A stretch of 40,762 nt of DNA from Selenomonadaceae bacterium (GTDB taxonomy: Bacteria > Bacillota > Negativicutes > Selenomonadales > Selenomonadaceae), in assembly GCA_017477125.1 (NCBI GenBank), contig JAFUXN010000047.1:1-40762 (forward strand), given 5' to 3'. Both the position numbers and the translations under genes were made by a program. The notes under the pieces are model-generated. The model saw nothing but the letters and a program-made list of their open reading frames with translations. It was not told the origin of the DNA and made no database searches. Shown one piece after another: positions 8,583-17,507 of the stretch (within the stretch, counting starts at the first letter, position 1; every line of letters begins with the position of its first letter).

Positions 8583-8611
8583 ATCATAGTCTACAGTTTG
8601 CCAACTGCTAA
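8583..8611 (-). promoter_or_regulatory. Candidate promoter of waaA-lpxK with an inverted repeat
   Basis: On the minus strand TTAGCA (complement of 8606-8611) and TATGAT (complement of 8583-8588) are 17 bases apart, about 25 bases upstream of the waaA start. A perfect inverted repeat CAGTT-TGCC-AACTG (8594-8607) fills most of the spacer and could be an operator. AAAAAATTTTTT follows at 8569-8580. Confidence 0.55.
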
Positions 8612-8629
8612 CGAACAAAGTCGCAAGCT

Positions 8630-8965
8630 TGTCCGTACCGACAGCCGTCTTTACGGCACGGAGGTTCAAACGCCGAAGCTCCCTCGCAGGTCAGACATCA
8701 TCGGGGGCTGACACTCCCGTTTAACTCCGAGGCTTTACCCTGAAGTTGTTATTGTTTTGGGTACGCAAAGGTCTTTCTTGATACGAGTGCCTGAGCCAGC
8801 GGTTCTCTCGTATTCGAGCTCCCGAAGTCCGAGTGTCTTAGCCCATTGTCCGTTTCTCGATGTTCCGTCACCATACGCTGCACATTTTACGAGGGACACG
8901 CTCAATCGGTCTCTTGCCGAGATTAATCCCTTCAACGCCACAATCTGCATTTCCCGGTCGGACAT
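8630..8965 (-). pseudogene. Possible relic of a TnpB-type transposon 3' end with omega-RNA-like structure
   Basis: This 336-base stretch does not belong to the flanking envelope genes. On the minus strand a 76-codon frame (8735-8965) begins MSDREMQIVALKG and contains CAAYGDGTS, then a Lys/Arg-rich tail. The layout recalls the C-terminal end of IS200/IS605 TnpB proteins (a DRDxNAA-like motif, then ACGDG), but the motif is degenerate and the match is weak. Beyond the stop the RNA would fold into GTCAG/CTGAC and GCCGT-AAAG-ACGGC hairpins, the latter competing with CCGTGCCG/CGGTACGG, similar in style to TnpB guide-RNA scaffolds. No tnpA and no upstream part of tnpB is present. It could instead be an unrelated structured RNA or small gene. 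Confidence 0.35.
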
Positions 8966-9077
8966 ATTCTTATTGTAACTGTAAGAATAGCAAAGTTCAA
9001 GGGGGTGTTGCGCATTCCCTTCACGAGTGAATCAGCGATCACCCTGCACACATTATGAAGAAAAAATGCAACTGGTT

Positions 9078-9106
9078 TTGACGATCGCGCCGAACTGTGA
9101 TAAACT
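9078..9106 (+). promoter_or_regulatory. Promoter of mlaD
   Basis: TTGACG (9078-9083) and TAAACT (9101-9106) are separated by exactly 17 bases, about 50 bases upstream of the mlaD start. It probably opens the plus-strand outer-membrane gene cluster. Confidence 0.7.
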
Positions 9107-9118
9107 CTTCAAAGGCTC

Positions 9119-9134
9119 ATTGGAAAAATCCAAT
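9119..9134 (+). promoter_or_regulatory. Perfect small hairpin in the mlaD 5' leader
   Basis: ATTGGA-AAAA-TCCAAT forms a perfect 6-bp stem with a 4-base loop between the promoter and the ribosome site GGGAGGTG (9148-9155). It is not followed by a T-run, so it is not a standard terminator. It may stabilise the message or bind a regulator; this is inference. Confidence 0.45.
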
Positions 9135-9157
9135 CAACCATCAAAGAGGGAGGTGAT

Positions 9158-10462
9158 ATGATGAATGCAGAAGCGAAGGTCGGAGCTTTCACCATCGGAG
9201 GACTTATGATGTTATGCGCAACGGTCTTTTCACTCGGCAATTTTAATTTCGGCTCCGACGACAACTACACTCTCTATGCAGGTTTCAAACAGGTGATCGG
9301 TCTCGAACCTCAAGCGGCGGTGATGCTTTCGGGCGTGCCGATCGGCAAGGTCACGGAGATCAAAAACGACGGCGGAGGCGTCACCGTCACGATGGAGATC
9401 AACGATAAGGCTCAAATTCCCGATAACCCGACCGTCACGGTTGCGAGTTCGGGCGTGATGGGCGAGAAATTCATCAACATCGTGCCCGGGAAGAGCGGCG
9501 GCAAGTTCGTCAAGAACGGCGATTACCTCTACGGCTCTGACGAGGCGGGCATGGATTCGATGTTCGAGGGCATGAACAAAGTGCTCGAGAAGGTTGAGAC
9601 GCTGGTGGTGTCGATGAACGACATCATAGGCGATCCGACGTTCCGCAAATCGATGATCGACATGAGCGAGAACATGAAGGACGCCTCCGATCACATGAAC
9701 GGGCTGATGGACACGCTCGATCGAATGGCGGCAGCCAACGAGGGCAATGTCAATCAGATGGCGCAACAGCTCAACTCTGCGCTGGGTTCGCTCGACACGA
9801 CGATGAAGGCGGTCGAGCACATGGCATCGAGCATGGATAACTTGATGAGTGATCCTGCGGTGGCGGACGACTTGCGCAACACGTTGTCGAGCATCTCGGC
9901 GGCGAGTGAGAACATCGCGCACATGGCGGAGAACATGGACAGCGTGATCGGCGATCGCCAAACGGCGGAGGACATGAAGGCGACGATCCACAATGCCAAG
10001 AGTATCACGGAGCGGGCTGATAAGATGCTCGGGAAGGTGAGCGGCGCGGTGGACAAAGCGGCGTCGACAGAGATCACGCCGGCGATGGATCTGAAGTACT
10101 CGGGCGCGGCGCACGATTGGAACACCGATTTTAATGTCGACGTTAAAAACGACGATATGAGTGTGGTGCTCGGCATAGAGGACATTGGCGACGGCGATCA
10201 TGTCAACGCGCAGGTCGGCAAGCAGTTCAGTCGATTGAACGCACGAGCGGGGATTATAGCAGGCAAGCCGGGCGTCGGCGTCGATTACAGCGTGGGCGAT
10301 CGTCTGACGGTGACGGCGGAGGCGTATGATCCGAACGATGAGACGGTGCGGTTGAAATCTCAATACAAGATCGCCGATTCGACGTACGTGTTGGGAGAAT
10401 GGCATGACATCAACGATTCGGATAAGCGCGCCGCCTACTTCGGGCTCAAACGAGAATTTTAA
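9158..10462 (+). CDS. mlaD: MlaD with C-terminal beta-barrel-like domain
   Basis: This is the MCE-domain subunit of the Mla phospholipid transporter. The 434-residue protein has one N-terminal membrane helix (about 8-28), an MCE domain (about 36-115, with AVMLSGVPIGKV and NIVPGKSGG), a long predicted coiled-coil (about 125-300, heptads of Met/Leu with MND, DHMNGLMD and ENMDSV), and a final part of about 125 residues with alternating strands ending in AYFGLKREF, a terminal Phe as in outer-membrane proteins. E. coli MlaD is about 180 residues and lacks the last two parts. A barrel-tipped MlaD forming a trans-envelope bridge has been described in Veillonella, and this protein fits that type. ATG follows GGGAGGTG; a second ATG is next to it. 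Confidence 0.92.
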   Translation: MMNAEAKVGAFTIGGLMMLCATVFSLGNFNFGSDDNYTLYAGFKQVIGLEPQAAVMLSGVPIGKVTEIKNDGGGVTVTMEINDKAQIPDNPTVTVASSGVMGEKFINIVPGKSGGKFVKNGDYLYGSDEAGMDSMFEGMNKVLEKVETLVVSMNDIIGDPTFRKSMIDMSENMKDASDHMNGLMDTLDRMAAANEGNVNQMAQQLNSALGSLDTTMKAVEHMASSMDNLMSDPAVADDLRNTLSSISAASENIAHMAENMDSVIGDRQTAEDMKATIHNAKSITERADKMLGKVSGAVDKAASTEITPAMDLKYSGAAHDWNTDFNVDVKNDDMSVVLGIEDIGDGDHVNAQVGKQFSRLNARAGIIAGKPGVGVDYSVGDRLTVTAEAYDPNDETVRLKSQYKIADSTYVLGEWHDINDSDKRAAYFGLKREF

Positions 10463-10502
10463 TGAGCTTGTTCATGGATTGGGCGGGCTCGAAAAAAATA
10501 AA

Positions 10503-10531
10503 TTGCATTACGGCGCGATCTGAATTAAAAT
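10503..10531 (+). promoter_or_regulatory. Candidate promoter of tolC
   Basis: TTGCAT (10503-10508) and TAAAAT (10526-10531) are 17 bases apart, 32 bases before the likely tolC start. It lies only 40 bases after mlaD, so tolC may be read both from here and from the mlaD promoter. Confidence 0.5.
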
Positions 10532-10562
10532 TACTTCGCTATAGATTGGAGTGAGATTTCAA

Positions 10563-12032
10563 GTGGTAATAAAGAAGAAGCTGACTGCTTTGCTCCTCGC
10601 CGGTCTGATGAGTTTCGCCCTCCACACCGTCGAGGCTGCCGAGGTCATTGATATTGATCTTGATGAGAGCATACAACGCGCCTTTGCCAATAATCGTACC
10701 ATCAAACAGGCAGCCGCAAATCGAGAGTCCGCCTTCTGGTCTCTGTCGTACGCGCGCCGCCAATCCAATCCGACGTTGAGCTGGTCGATGGGCGGCTCGC
10801 GCGTCGGCGGTAAATCCTATCGGGGCAGCGGCTACGATAATTCTTGGAGCAATACCGCCACGCTGTCGATGCCGCTCTACACCGGCAAGCGTCTTGAGGA
10901 GCAACGCGAGGCGGCTCGTCTGGCGCTCAACCTTGCCGATCTCAATCTCGAAAACACTCTGCAGGGCATTCGCATGCAGGCAACCTCATATTATTACGAC
11001 GTGCTTCATACGCGCAACATGATCGAGGTCGAGGAGAGTTCCGTTCGCACTCTGCAGGAGCATCTCGACAATGTTGCGGCGCAGTTTCGCGTGGGCACGG
11101 TTGCCAAATCCGATGTGCTTTACTCTCAAGTTCGTCTCGCCAACGCTCAACAAAGTCTCGTCTCCGCGCAGAACAACTTCGATAATGCGGTGGCGCGTCT
11201 GAACAATTTTATCGGGTTGCCGACCGATACGATCCTGCAACTGCATGATCAGTTGACGTACTCGAAATATAATTTTACGCTCGAGAGTTGCACGGCGTAT
11301 GCGCTCGAAAACCACCCCGATTGCGCGATAAGCGATTACCAAGTTCGTCAGGCGCAAGCAAATCGTCGGGCGTTGAAGGCGGGCTATCGTCCCACCGTCA
11401 ATGCGGTCGCCACCAAAAACATCACCGGCAAGGAGCCGTTCCGCGACAACATAACCGAGTCGTGGACGGCGGGCGTGAGCTTGTCGTGGGATATTTTCGA
11501 TGGCGGCTTGACGTCGTCGCAGATCAAGGAGGCGGACGCATCGTTGGCAAGCACCGAAGAGGGAGCGGCGGCGGCGCGCGAGTCGATCCAATTGGCGGTG
11601 CAGGAGGCGTTCCTTGATCTCCGTGCCGCCGAGAAGAACATCGGCACGACGGCGATCGCAATCGAGAATGCTCAAGAGGATTATAAGATCGCTCAAGTGC
11701 GGTACGCGGCGGGCGTCGATACCAACCTGGCGGTGATGGACGCGGAAGAAAAATTGACCGAGGCGCGCACGAATTATTATTATGCGCTGTACAACTACAA
11801 CGCGGCGAAGGCTCAGCTCGATTATGCGATGGGCATACCGGTGAGCATCGACGTGACGCGTTACGTGACCGCCGAGCACGAGGGCAAGACCGCCGATCAG
11901 GCTCGAGAGGAAGCGGCGTTGACCGATGAGGCATCGTTGGTGCCGAAGGCAGAGAAGCCGGCGCCCGTGGTCAGAATGAGCGGACTCGACGATGCGGAGC
12001 CTCTGCAGACCGAACTCGTAGAATCCAATTGA
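10563..12032 (+). CDS. tolC: TolC-family outer-membrane efflux channel
   Basis: It forms the outer-membrane exit duct for tripartite efflux pumps or type I secretion. I set the start at GTG 10563 (MVIKKKLTALLLAG), 8 bases after GGAGTGA; GTG 10551 has no room for a ribosome site. A cleavable signal peptide ends near HTVEAA. The 489-residue mature region shows the repeated helical architecture of the family: long coiled-coil helices (RTLQEHLDNVAAQFRVGTV, then DVLYSQVRLANAQQSL) and the same arrangement again in the second half (QVRYAAGVDTNLAVMDAEEK), with PTLSWSMGG-type strands. A Pro-rich C-terminal tail follows. No inner-membrane pump or adaptor gene is in the window. Confidence 0.9.
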   Translation: MVIKKKLTALLLAGLMSFALHTVEAAEVIDIDLDESIQRAFANNRTIKQAAANRESAFWSLSYARRQSNPTLSWSMGGSRVGGKSYRGSGYDNSWSNTATLSMPLYTGKRLEEQREAARLALNLADLNLENTLQGIRMQATSYYYDVLHTRNMIEVEESSVRTLQEHLDNVAAQFRVGTVAKSDVLYSQVRLANAQQSLVSAQNNFDNAVARLNNFIGLPTDTILQLHDQLTYSKYNFTLESCTAYALENHPDCAISDYQVRQAQANRRALKAGYRPTVNAVATKNITGKEPFRDNITESWTAGVSLSWDIFDGGLTSSQIKEADASLASTEEGAAAARESIQLAVQEAFLDLRAAEKNIGTTAIAIENAQEDYKIAQVRYAAGVDTNLAVMDAEEKLTEARTNYYYALYNYNAAKAQLDYAMGIPVSIDVTRYVTAEHEGKTADQAREEAALTDEASLVPKAEKPAPVVRMSGLDDAEPLQTELVESN

Positions 12033-12060
12033 TCGATCGCCGGTCATGATTTAAAATGCT

Positions 12061-12080
12061 GATCAAAAAATTTTTTGGTC
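12061..12080. other. AAAAAATTTTTT tract between tolC and tamB
   Basis: A 12-base AT palindrome sits inside GATC...GGTC, which can pair around it, and a run of T follows a few bases later (12084-12093). It could be a weak terminator for tolC or a bent-DNA element upstream of the tamB promoter. A similar A6T6 tract precedes waaA (8569-8580). Confidence 0.4.
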
Positions 12081-12098
12081 GGTATTTTTTTTTAAGCG

Positions 12099-12127
12099 TT
12101 GCTAAATGATATCCGACAAGATATAAT
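12099..12127 (+). promoter_or_regulatory. Promoter of tamB
   Basis: TTGCTA (12099-12104) and the consensus TATAAT (12122-12127) are exactly 17 bases apart, 60 bases upstream of the tamB TTG start. Confidence 0.7.
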
Positions 12128-12186
12128 TGCTGAAAATAATCTGTTGACCTGTTAAAAATCTGAATGACTGAAGGGAGGCGAGCTCG

Positions 12187-15100
12187 TTGAAAAAATTTTT
12201 GAAGGTCGCCGTCGGGCTGCTCGTCGGCTTGCTCACCGTCGCCGTCGCCGCCGCCGCTTACATATACACCAATCGCAATGAAATGCTTCAACATCTCCTG
12301 CCGACCGCCGCTCAATACATCTCGAAATTCATCAACACGCGCGTTGAGATCGGCGGCGCCTCCATCGGCGAGCTCACTCGCGACGAGAGCGATATCTCAT
12401 TGACCGATCTCGTCGTCTACGACAGAAATTCAAACGTCATCGCTCGAGCCAAGCAAGCCGATATCAACTTCCGTCTCCTTGCGCTCTACGACGATCCCGC
12501 CGCCGCCGTTGACAACATCACCGTCACCGACGTCGAAGGTTTCATCGTCAAGCGCGCCGACGGTTCTTGGAACTTCGACGACATCAAAACTTCGGGCTCG
12601 GGCGAATCAAATTTCAGCGCCGATATCAAACTCGTCAACGGTAAGCTCCGCGCGGAAGGTCTCGATGAATCGCTCGGCGCCCTCGATGCTCAAAATCTCA
12701 ACGCCGATCTCAAGTTCGACGGCACAAAAAATATTTCCGTCGTCGGCACCGTCGACCAAATCTCTACCGCTTACGAGCAACAGCCCGTCGACCTCAGCGC
12801 CGTCAACGCCAACGTGAACATCAACGGCACCGATAACATCAAAGCGCATGTCAAGGGCGCCGCCTTCGATACCAATCTGATCGCCGACGTCGCAATTCTC
12901 GGCTCGCGCCAAACATTTTACGTCACCGCCGACCGCGCCGACGTTCGAGATTATCTGCCGTTCATTCCCGCCGACAAAATTCCCGACGGCGTTGAAATCC
13001 TCTACGGCGTTCTCAACAATGCCAACATCAACGTAGCTCGACAAGGCGACGAGATCAAATTCAACGGTCGTACCAACGTCGCCGACGCGGGCGTTCTCGT
13101 CGAGCAAACCACCATCGATCACATCAACGGCGCTGTCAACTTCAACAACAAGGAGATCAAATTGAGCGCGGAGCTTGCCGCCAACAATCAGTTCACCAAC
13201 ATCGACGGCTCGATCCGCATCGACGGCGATACTCCCTACTTCGACCTTCACGCCGAATCGGATCGTTTCCAACCGAGCGCCGTGCTTGCCTCGATCCCCG
13301 TCGACAGCGTTGCCGCCTTCACCGCGCAACTCACCGGCACCACCGAACGCCCGCTCGTCGAAGCCGATATCGAAGTCCCGTCGATCGAATACAACGGGCT
13401 CTACGCCTCCAACATCTCAACGCATTTCAAGTACTTCGATAACGCCGTCTATCTGTCGAACCTCAACGCAAATACCTTCGGCGGCTCGATCAGCGGCGAC
13501 GCCGAATTGCAAGCCGCCGATCTCGCCTTCAATGCTCACGTCAAAACTTACGCCGTCGACGTCGCGCGGTTGAGCGATTTCGTTCCCGCGCTCGAGGGCA
13601 TCAGCGGACGCATCACCTCCGACCTCGGCATCAACGGCATCGGCGACGATCTCGATCAATTGAAAGTCTACGGCTCGGCGACCGCCAACGATATCTACGT
13701 CAGCGACATTCCCATCACTCAGATCGATACGTCGTTCTATGCGGAGGTCAAGGAACTTCGCATAGATTACCTCAGCGCGTCACTGCCAAACCGCGGCTCG
13801 ATCGGCGTCGAGGGCACCATCAACATCGGACGGGAGATCGCGCTCAACTTCTACGGCGGGCATGTCGATCTCACCTTCCTCAATAAATTTCTGCCGCCCG
13901 GGCTCGCCAACGTCAACATCGCTCGCGCCGATCCGCAATCCGATTCGATCCTGCCCGTCGCCTACGCTCAACCCGCTCCTCAACTGATCAGCGGGCTCTC
14001 CGATTTCAAAGGGACGATCAAGGGCTCGATCGAAAATCCCGCCGTCGATCTCAAATTTACCGCCATCGACAATTCCAAGCGCGAGGGCAATCACTTCAAA
14101 GGCAATCTGCTCAATCAGCCTTTCGACTCCGTCAAGTTCTCCGCCACCGGCACCGTCAACGAGGTCAGCGTCGATGATTTTGCGCTCACCAAGGACGGTA
14201 AGGATCATTGGCTGGCGAAGGGAACCGTCGGCTTGACGGGAGCTCAACCGATCGAACTTCAGGTTGATACCGTCGGCGCTCGAGCCGAAGACATCATTGA
14301 GCTGGTCGCGCCCGATCAGGCTTTGACCGGCAACGTCGATAACATCATCAAGATCACCGGCACGCTCGACAAGCCTCAGGTCGTCGGCTACATTCATTTC
14401 TGGCGCGGCTCGTATCGCGGCATGCTCGTCAACAGCATGGACGGCGATTATTACGTCGAGGGCAATAAAATCAGCGTTCAGGACTTCCACATCAACACGC
14501 CCATGATCGACATGGATTTGAACGGCACCATCGACAAGGTCACCACCGCCATGGATTTTGTTGTTGACGTCCACGACATCGATATGCGTCGCCTTCAAGG
14601 CAAGTTCCCCGAGGGCTACGAGGTCGGCGGGCACGGACAATTCGAGGGCATCATCGGCGGTTCGCTCAATGACACTCCGATCTTCGACGGCAAATTGATC
14701 GCCGACTCGCTCACCTTCAACGGCGTCGAGATCACAAATGTGTTGGGCGACGTCGGCATGAACGGCGACACGATTCTGCTCAACAATCTCAGCTTCAATC
14801 AGGGCGAAGGCTCCTACGAAGTGCACGGCGCCGTCAACTATCAGACCAATACCGTGCACGGCTCATCGGTCGTCAAGAACGCCGGCATCGCCGAACTCCT
14901 CAAGCTGTCGAATTTCGAAACCGATCTGTTCAAGGGCAATCTCAACAGCAATATTCGCTTCGGCGGCTCGATGTACAATCCTTCGCTCAACATCGTCGGC
15001 ACCATCGACAAGGGCACCATCGCCGGCGAGGACGTCCACGACATCAACATCGATCTCAACCTCATCAATCATGTCGCGTACATCAATAAGCTCGACGCCT

Positions 15101-16779
15101 ATCAGGGCGAAGAAGGTTACGTGACGGCAACGGGCTCGGGCGCGCTCTACGGACCTCTCAACTTAACTCTTAACGCCGACAATCTTGCGCTCGATATGTT
15201 CTCGAAGGCAATGGGCATCGACGCCGACATGGACGGTACCGCGTCGCTCAACGTGACGGTCGGCGGAACTTCATTCGATCCGATCGCTCATGCGGAGTTG
15301 ACCGTCAACGGCGGGGTGAAGAATGCATCATTCGATTTCATGCGCGGAGAGTTCGATCTTGCCGGCAACATTATAGACGTCAAAAACTTCGTCGTGCAAC
15401 GCGCCGTCGGGGAGAAAATTTATCAGGCGAGCGCCAAGGGCAGGGTTCCGCTCATCTCATTGGAGGCGAAGAATGATCCGTCCAAGCTCAACGATCATGA
15501 TCAGCTCGATCTGACGGTGACGCTCGACGACGCGAATTTGAGTTTGTTGCCGGTGATCAGCGATTATGTGGCGTGGGCGATGGGGCAGATGCAGGGCTCG
15601 TTGCACGTGACGGGCACGGCGGCTCATCCTCTGGTCAACGGCACGATCGCCATACTCGACGGCTCGACCAAATTTAAGAATGTCAAATCGATCGTCGAGC
15701 ACATGAACATGACGCTCAACTTCACCGGCAATCGCATGACGGTCGATCGGTTCGACGGACAGATCGGGGCGGGCAAGTATGAACTGACGGGCGGCTTCGG
15801 GTTCGAGGGCATTGCGCTGACGGATTACAACTTCAAATTCGTCGCCGACAAGCTCGGGATCAAATCGGATTTCTTCAACGGTCCGCTGTCGATGGAATTT
15901 GAGCTCGGCGAAGATGATTTCTTCCGAATGGGACGGCTACCGAAGATCAGCGGTCACATCGATTTCGATAACTGCCAGGTTTCGGTGCCGACGATCCCCG
16001 AGAGCGAAGGCGAGTTGCCGCATATCATTCTCGACGTGGCGATCAACCTGGGCAATAAGGTGCACTTCTACAGTCCTTATCTCTATGACATGTATTTGAC
16101 GGGCAACGTGCACTATGAAGGCTCGACGCGTTTCCTCAAGCCGTCGGGAACTCTCTCGGTCAAGCGCGGAGGCACGCTCAACTATCTCAAGACGATCTTC
16201 AAAATTCAAGAGGGCGAGGCGTCATTCAATCAATTGGCGAGCTTCGTCCCGTCGGTGACCTTCGACGCCGAATCGAAACTCACTCAAGCGAAGGTGTTCC
16301 TGCACTTCGACGGGCAGTTGTCAAACAACATGAACTTCCAATTGACGTCGTCGCCGGAGATGACGCAGGAGGAGATCATTCAGCTGCTGACGTTCCGCGA
16401 CGCCTACCAGAAGGGCGGCGAGAATGAGCTTGATGCTCGAGACATCTTGACACTCGGTCTGCAATTGAGTTTCCTGTCGGAGATCGAGGGCGCGGTTCGC
16501 AAGACGCTCGGCTTCGATCAATTTACGATCTCGCGCGGCTCGGGGTCGGCGTTCGATCATCACGGTCGTGAGGAGGACAATAAGGACGAGGAAGAATACA
16601 ACGTGCAGCTGGGCAAGTACATAACCGACAACGTGATGCTGAAGTACACGCGCGGCATTGGAGGCGACAACATCAATCGATACGGCGTCCAATACGATCT
16701 CAACAACAATGTGGGCTTGACGGTTGAGCGCGAGAATCATGATTTCATCTTCGGCGTCGAAGCGCGTTGGAAATTTTAA
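12187..16779 (+). CDS. tamB: TamB/AsmA-like bridge protein with TamB C-terminal domain
   Basis: A 1530-residue inner-membrane-anchored periplasmic protein. TamB homologues work with BamA-family barrels and in anterograde phospholipid transport. One N-terminal helix (about 4-28, GLLVGLLTVAVAAAAYIY) is followed by a very long series of short beta-strands with DG/NG turns, the AsmA/TamB beta-taco pattern, for example the repeated NGTIDKV/VGTIDKG units. The last 350 residues form the conserved TamB C-terminal domain (FKIQEGEASFN, LTSSPEMTQEEIIQLLTF, QLGKYITDNVMLKYTRG) ending VEARWKF. TTG follows GGGAGGCG. Third codon positions shift from mostly C in the first two thirds to mostly G after about 15,300. 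A bamA gene lies three genes downstream. Confidence 0.93.
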   Translation: MKKFLKVAVGLLVGLLTVAVAAAAYIYTNRNEMLQHLLPTAAQYISKFINTRVEIGGASIGELTRDESDISLTDLVVYDRNSNVIARAKQADINFRLLALYDDPAAAVDNITVTDVEGFIVKRADGSWNFDDIKTSGSGESNFSADIKLVNGKLRAEGLDESLGALDAQNLNADLKFDGTKNISVVGTVDQISTAYEQQPVDLSAVNANVNINGTDNIKAHVKGAAFDTNLIADVAILGSRQTFYVTADRADVRDYLPFIPADKIPDGVEILYGVLNNANINVARQGDEIKFNGRTNVADAGVLVEQTTIDHINGAVNFNNKEIKLSAELAANNQFTNIDGSIRIDGDTPYFDLHAESDRFQPSAVLASIPVDSVAAFTAQLTGTTERPLVEADIEVPSIEYNGLYASNISTHFKYFDNAVYLSNLNANTFGGSISGDAELQAADLAFNAHVKTYAVDVARLSDFVPALEGISGRITSDLGINGIGDDLDQLKVYGSATANDIYVSDIPITQIDTSFYAEVKELRIDYLSASLPNRGSIGVEGTINIGREIALNFYGGHVDLTFLNKFLPPGLANVNIARADPQSDSILPVAYAQPAPQLISGLSDFKGTIKGSIENPAVDLKFTAIDNSKREGNHFKGNLLNQPFDSVKFSATGTVNEVSVDDFALTKDGKDHWLAKGTVGLTGAQPIELQVDTVGARAEDIIELVAPDQALTGNVDNIIKITGTLDKPQVVGYIHFWRGSYRGMLVNSMDGDYYVEGNKISVQDFHINTPMIDMDLNGTIDKVTTAMDFVVDVHDIDMRRLQGKFPEGYEVGGHGQFEGIIGGSLNDTPIFDGKLIADSLTFNGVEITNVLGDVGMNGDTILLNNLSFNQGEGSYEVHGAVNYQTNTVHGSSVVKNAGIAELLKLSNFETDLFKGNLNSNIRFGGSMYNPSLNIVGTIDKGTIAGEDVHDINIDLNLINHVAYINKLDAYQGEEGYVTATGSGALYGPLNLTLNADNLALDMFSKAMGIDADMDGTASLNVTVGGTSFDPIAHAELTVNGGVKNASFDFMRGEFDLAGNIIDVKNFVVQRAVGEKIYQASAKGRVPLISLEAKNDPSKLNDHDQLDLTVTLDDANLSLLPVISDYVAWAMGQMQGSLHVTGTAAHPLVNGTIAILDGSTKFKNVKSIVEHMNMTLNFTGNRMTVDRFDGQIGAGKYELTGGFGFEGIALTDYNFKFVADKLGIKSDFFNGPLSMEFELGEDDFFRMGRLPKISGHIDFDNCQVSVPTIPESEGELPHIILDVAINLGNKVHFYSPYLYDMYLTGNVHYEGSTRFLKPSGTLSVKRGGTLNYLKTIFKIQEGEASFNQLASFVPSVTFDAESKLTQAKVFLHFDGQLSNNMNFQLTSSPEMTQEEIIQLLTFRDAYQKGGENELDARDILTLGLQLSFLSEIEGAVRKTLGFDQFTISRGSGSAFDHHGREEDNKDEEEYNVQLGKYITDNVMLKYTRGIGGDNINRYGVQYDLNNNVGLTVERENHDFIFGVEARWKF

Positions 16780-16829
16780 GCCCGCTCGTCATTCCAAACA
16801 GTTTCAATGATTGATGGGAGGTGAATACT

Positions 16830-17441
16830 GTGGAAAGGTATATGCGTGAACTCGCCAAGGTCAAGACGCTCGAGCCCGACGAGGAAAAATATCTCTGGCG
16901 TCAATTGAAATCATTTAATGATCATTCCGCGCGGAGCCGACTGATCGAATCGTATCAGCCGCTCGTTTTCAAACAGGCTCTGCCCTATCGAGATATGCCC
17001 GACGTCATGGATCTGATCCAAGAGGGCACCGTCGGGCTGATCGAATCCGTTGAGAATTACGATCCGACTCGCGGCGTGGCGTTCAGCCTCTACGCCGTCC
17101 ATCGCATTCGAGGAAGAATGTTTGACTTCCTGCGCCGACAAGGACGAGCACTCCCGTCAAGAGATGCCGATTACTCCGAACAAGCCGATCAGCTTTCGGA
17201 CGACGGTCCGTCGGTGGCTGAACTCGTCGAATCGCATGTGTTGTTCGATCATCTGCATGCCGCGCTCGAACGACTGCCGCATAACGAACGAACCGTGCTC
17301 GAATCGATCTACATCGAGAGCCGGGAGGCGACGACGGTGGCGGGGCAATTGAAGTTGAGCGTGTCGCACATCTATCGATTGCAGAAGCAGGGCATCAAAC
17401 GAATCCGAGGCATGCTCTCTCGTTTCATGAAAAATTTTTGA
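16830..17441 (+). CDS. Small sigma-70-family sigma factor
   Basis: An RNA polymerase sigma factor of 203 residues. GTG 16830 is preferred because GGGAGGTG ends 6 bases upstream; GTG 16821 overlaps that site. Region 2 is clear: RLIESYQPLVFKQAL, then DLIQEGTVGLIESVENYDP, TRGVAFSLYAVHRIRGRMFD and FLRRQ. Region 4 is LERLPHNERTVLESIY with the helix-turn-helix TTVAGQLKLSVSHIYRLQKQ. Region 1.1 is absent and region 3 is very short, as in alternative sigma factors of the SigF/FliA type. It lies between tamB and bamA, so it may control envelope genes. No anti-sigma gene is recognised, although the next gene encodes a single-pass membrane protein that could be tested for that role. Confidence 0.88.
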   Translation: MERYMRELAKVKTLEPDEEKYLWRQLKSFNDHSARSRLIESYQPLVFKQALPYRDMPDVMDLIQEGTVGLIESVENYDPTRGVAFSLYAVHRIRGRMFDFLRRQGRALPSRDADYSEQADQLSDDGPSVAELVESHVLFDHLHAALERLPHNERTVLESIYIESREATTVAGQLKLSVSHIYRLQKQGIKRIRGMLSRFMKNF

Positions 17442-17463
17442 TGTATACGATATGCCGGCACTG

Positions 17464-17472
17464 TGATATAAT
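17464..17472 (+). promoter_or_regulatory. Extended -10 promoter upstream of the Pro/Glu-rich gene and bamA
   Basis: TGATATAAT is a consensus extended -10 element (TGnTATAAT), 36 bases upstream of the next start. No good -35 is present at the usual distance, as is common for extended -10 promoters. It may give bamA its own expression. Confidence 0.55.
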
Positions 17473-17507
17473 CAAGGCGATTATCGACAGGAACGAAGGT
17501 GTTGACA

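Noticed and set aside
8757-8978. A 73-codon plus-strand frame in the intergenic region upstream of mlaD
   Set aside because: No ribosome site and no family resemblance; the opposite strand has the more gene-like sequence.
9230-10405. A 391-codon frame antisense to mlaD, and similar long antisense frames opposite tolC, tamB and the Kdo genes
   Set aside because: High GC and biased codons keep the opposite frame open. The products are His/Arg-rich with no family features.
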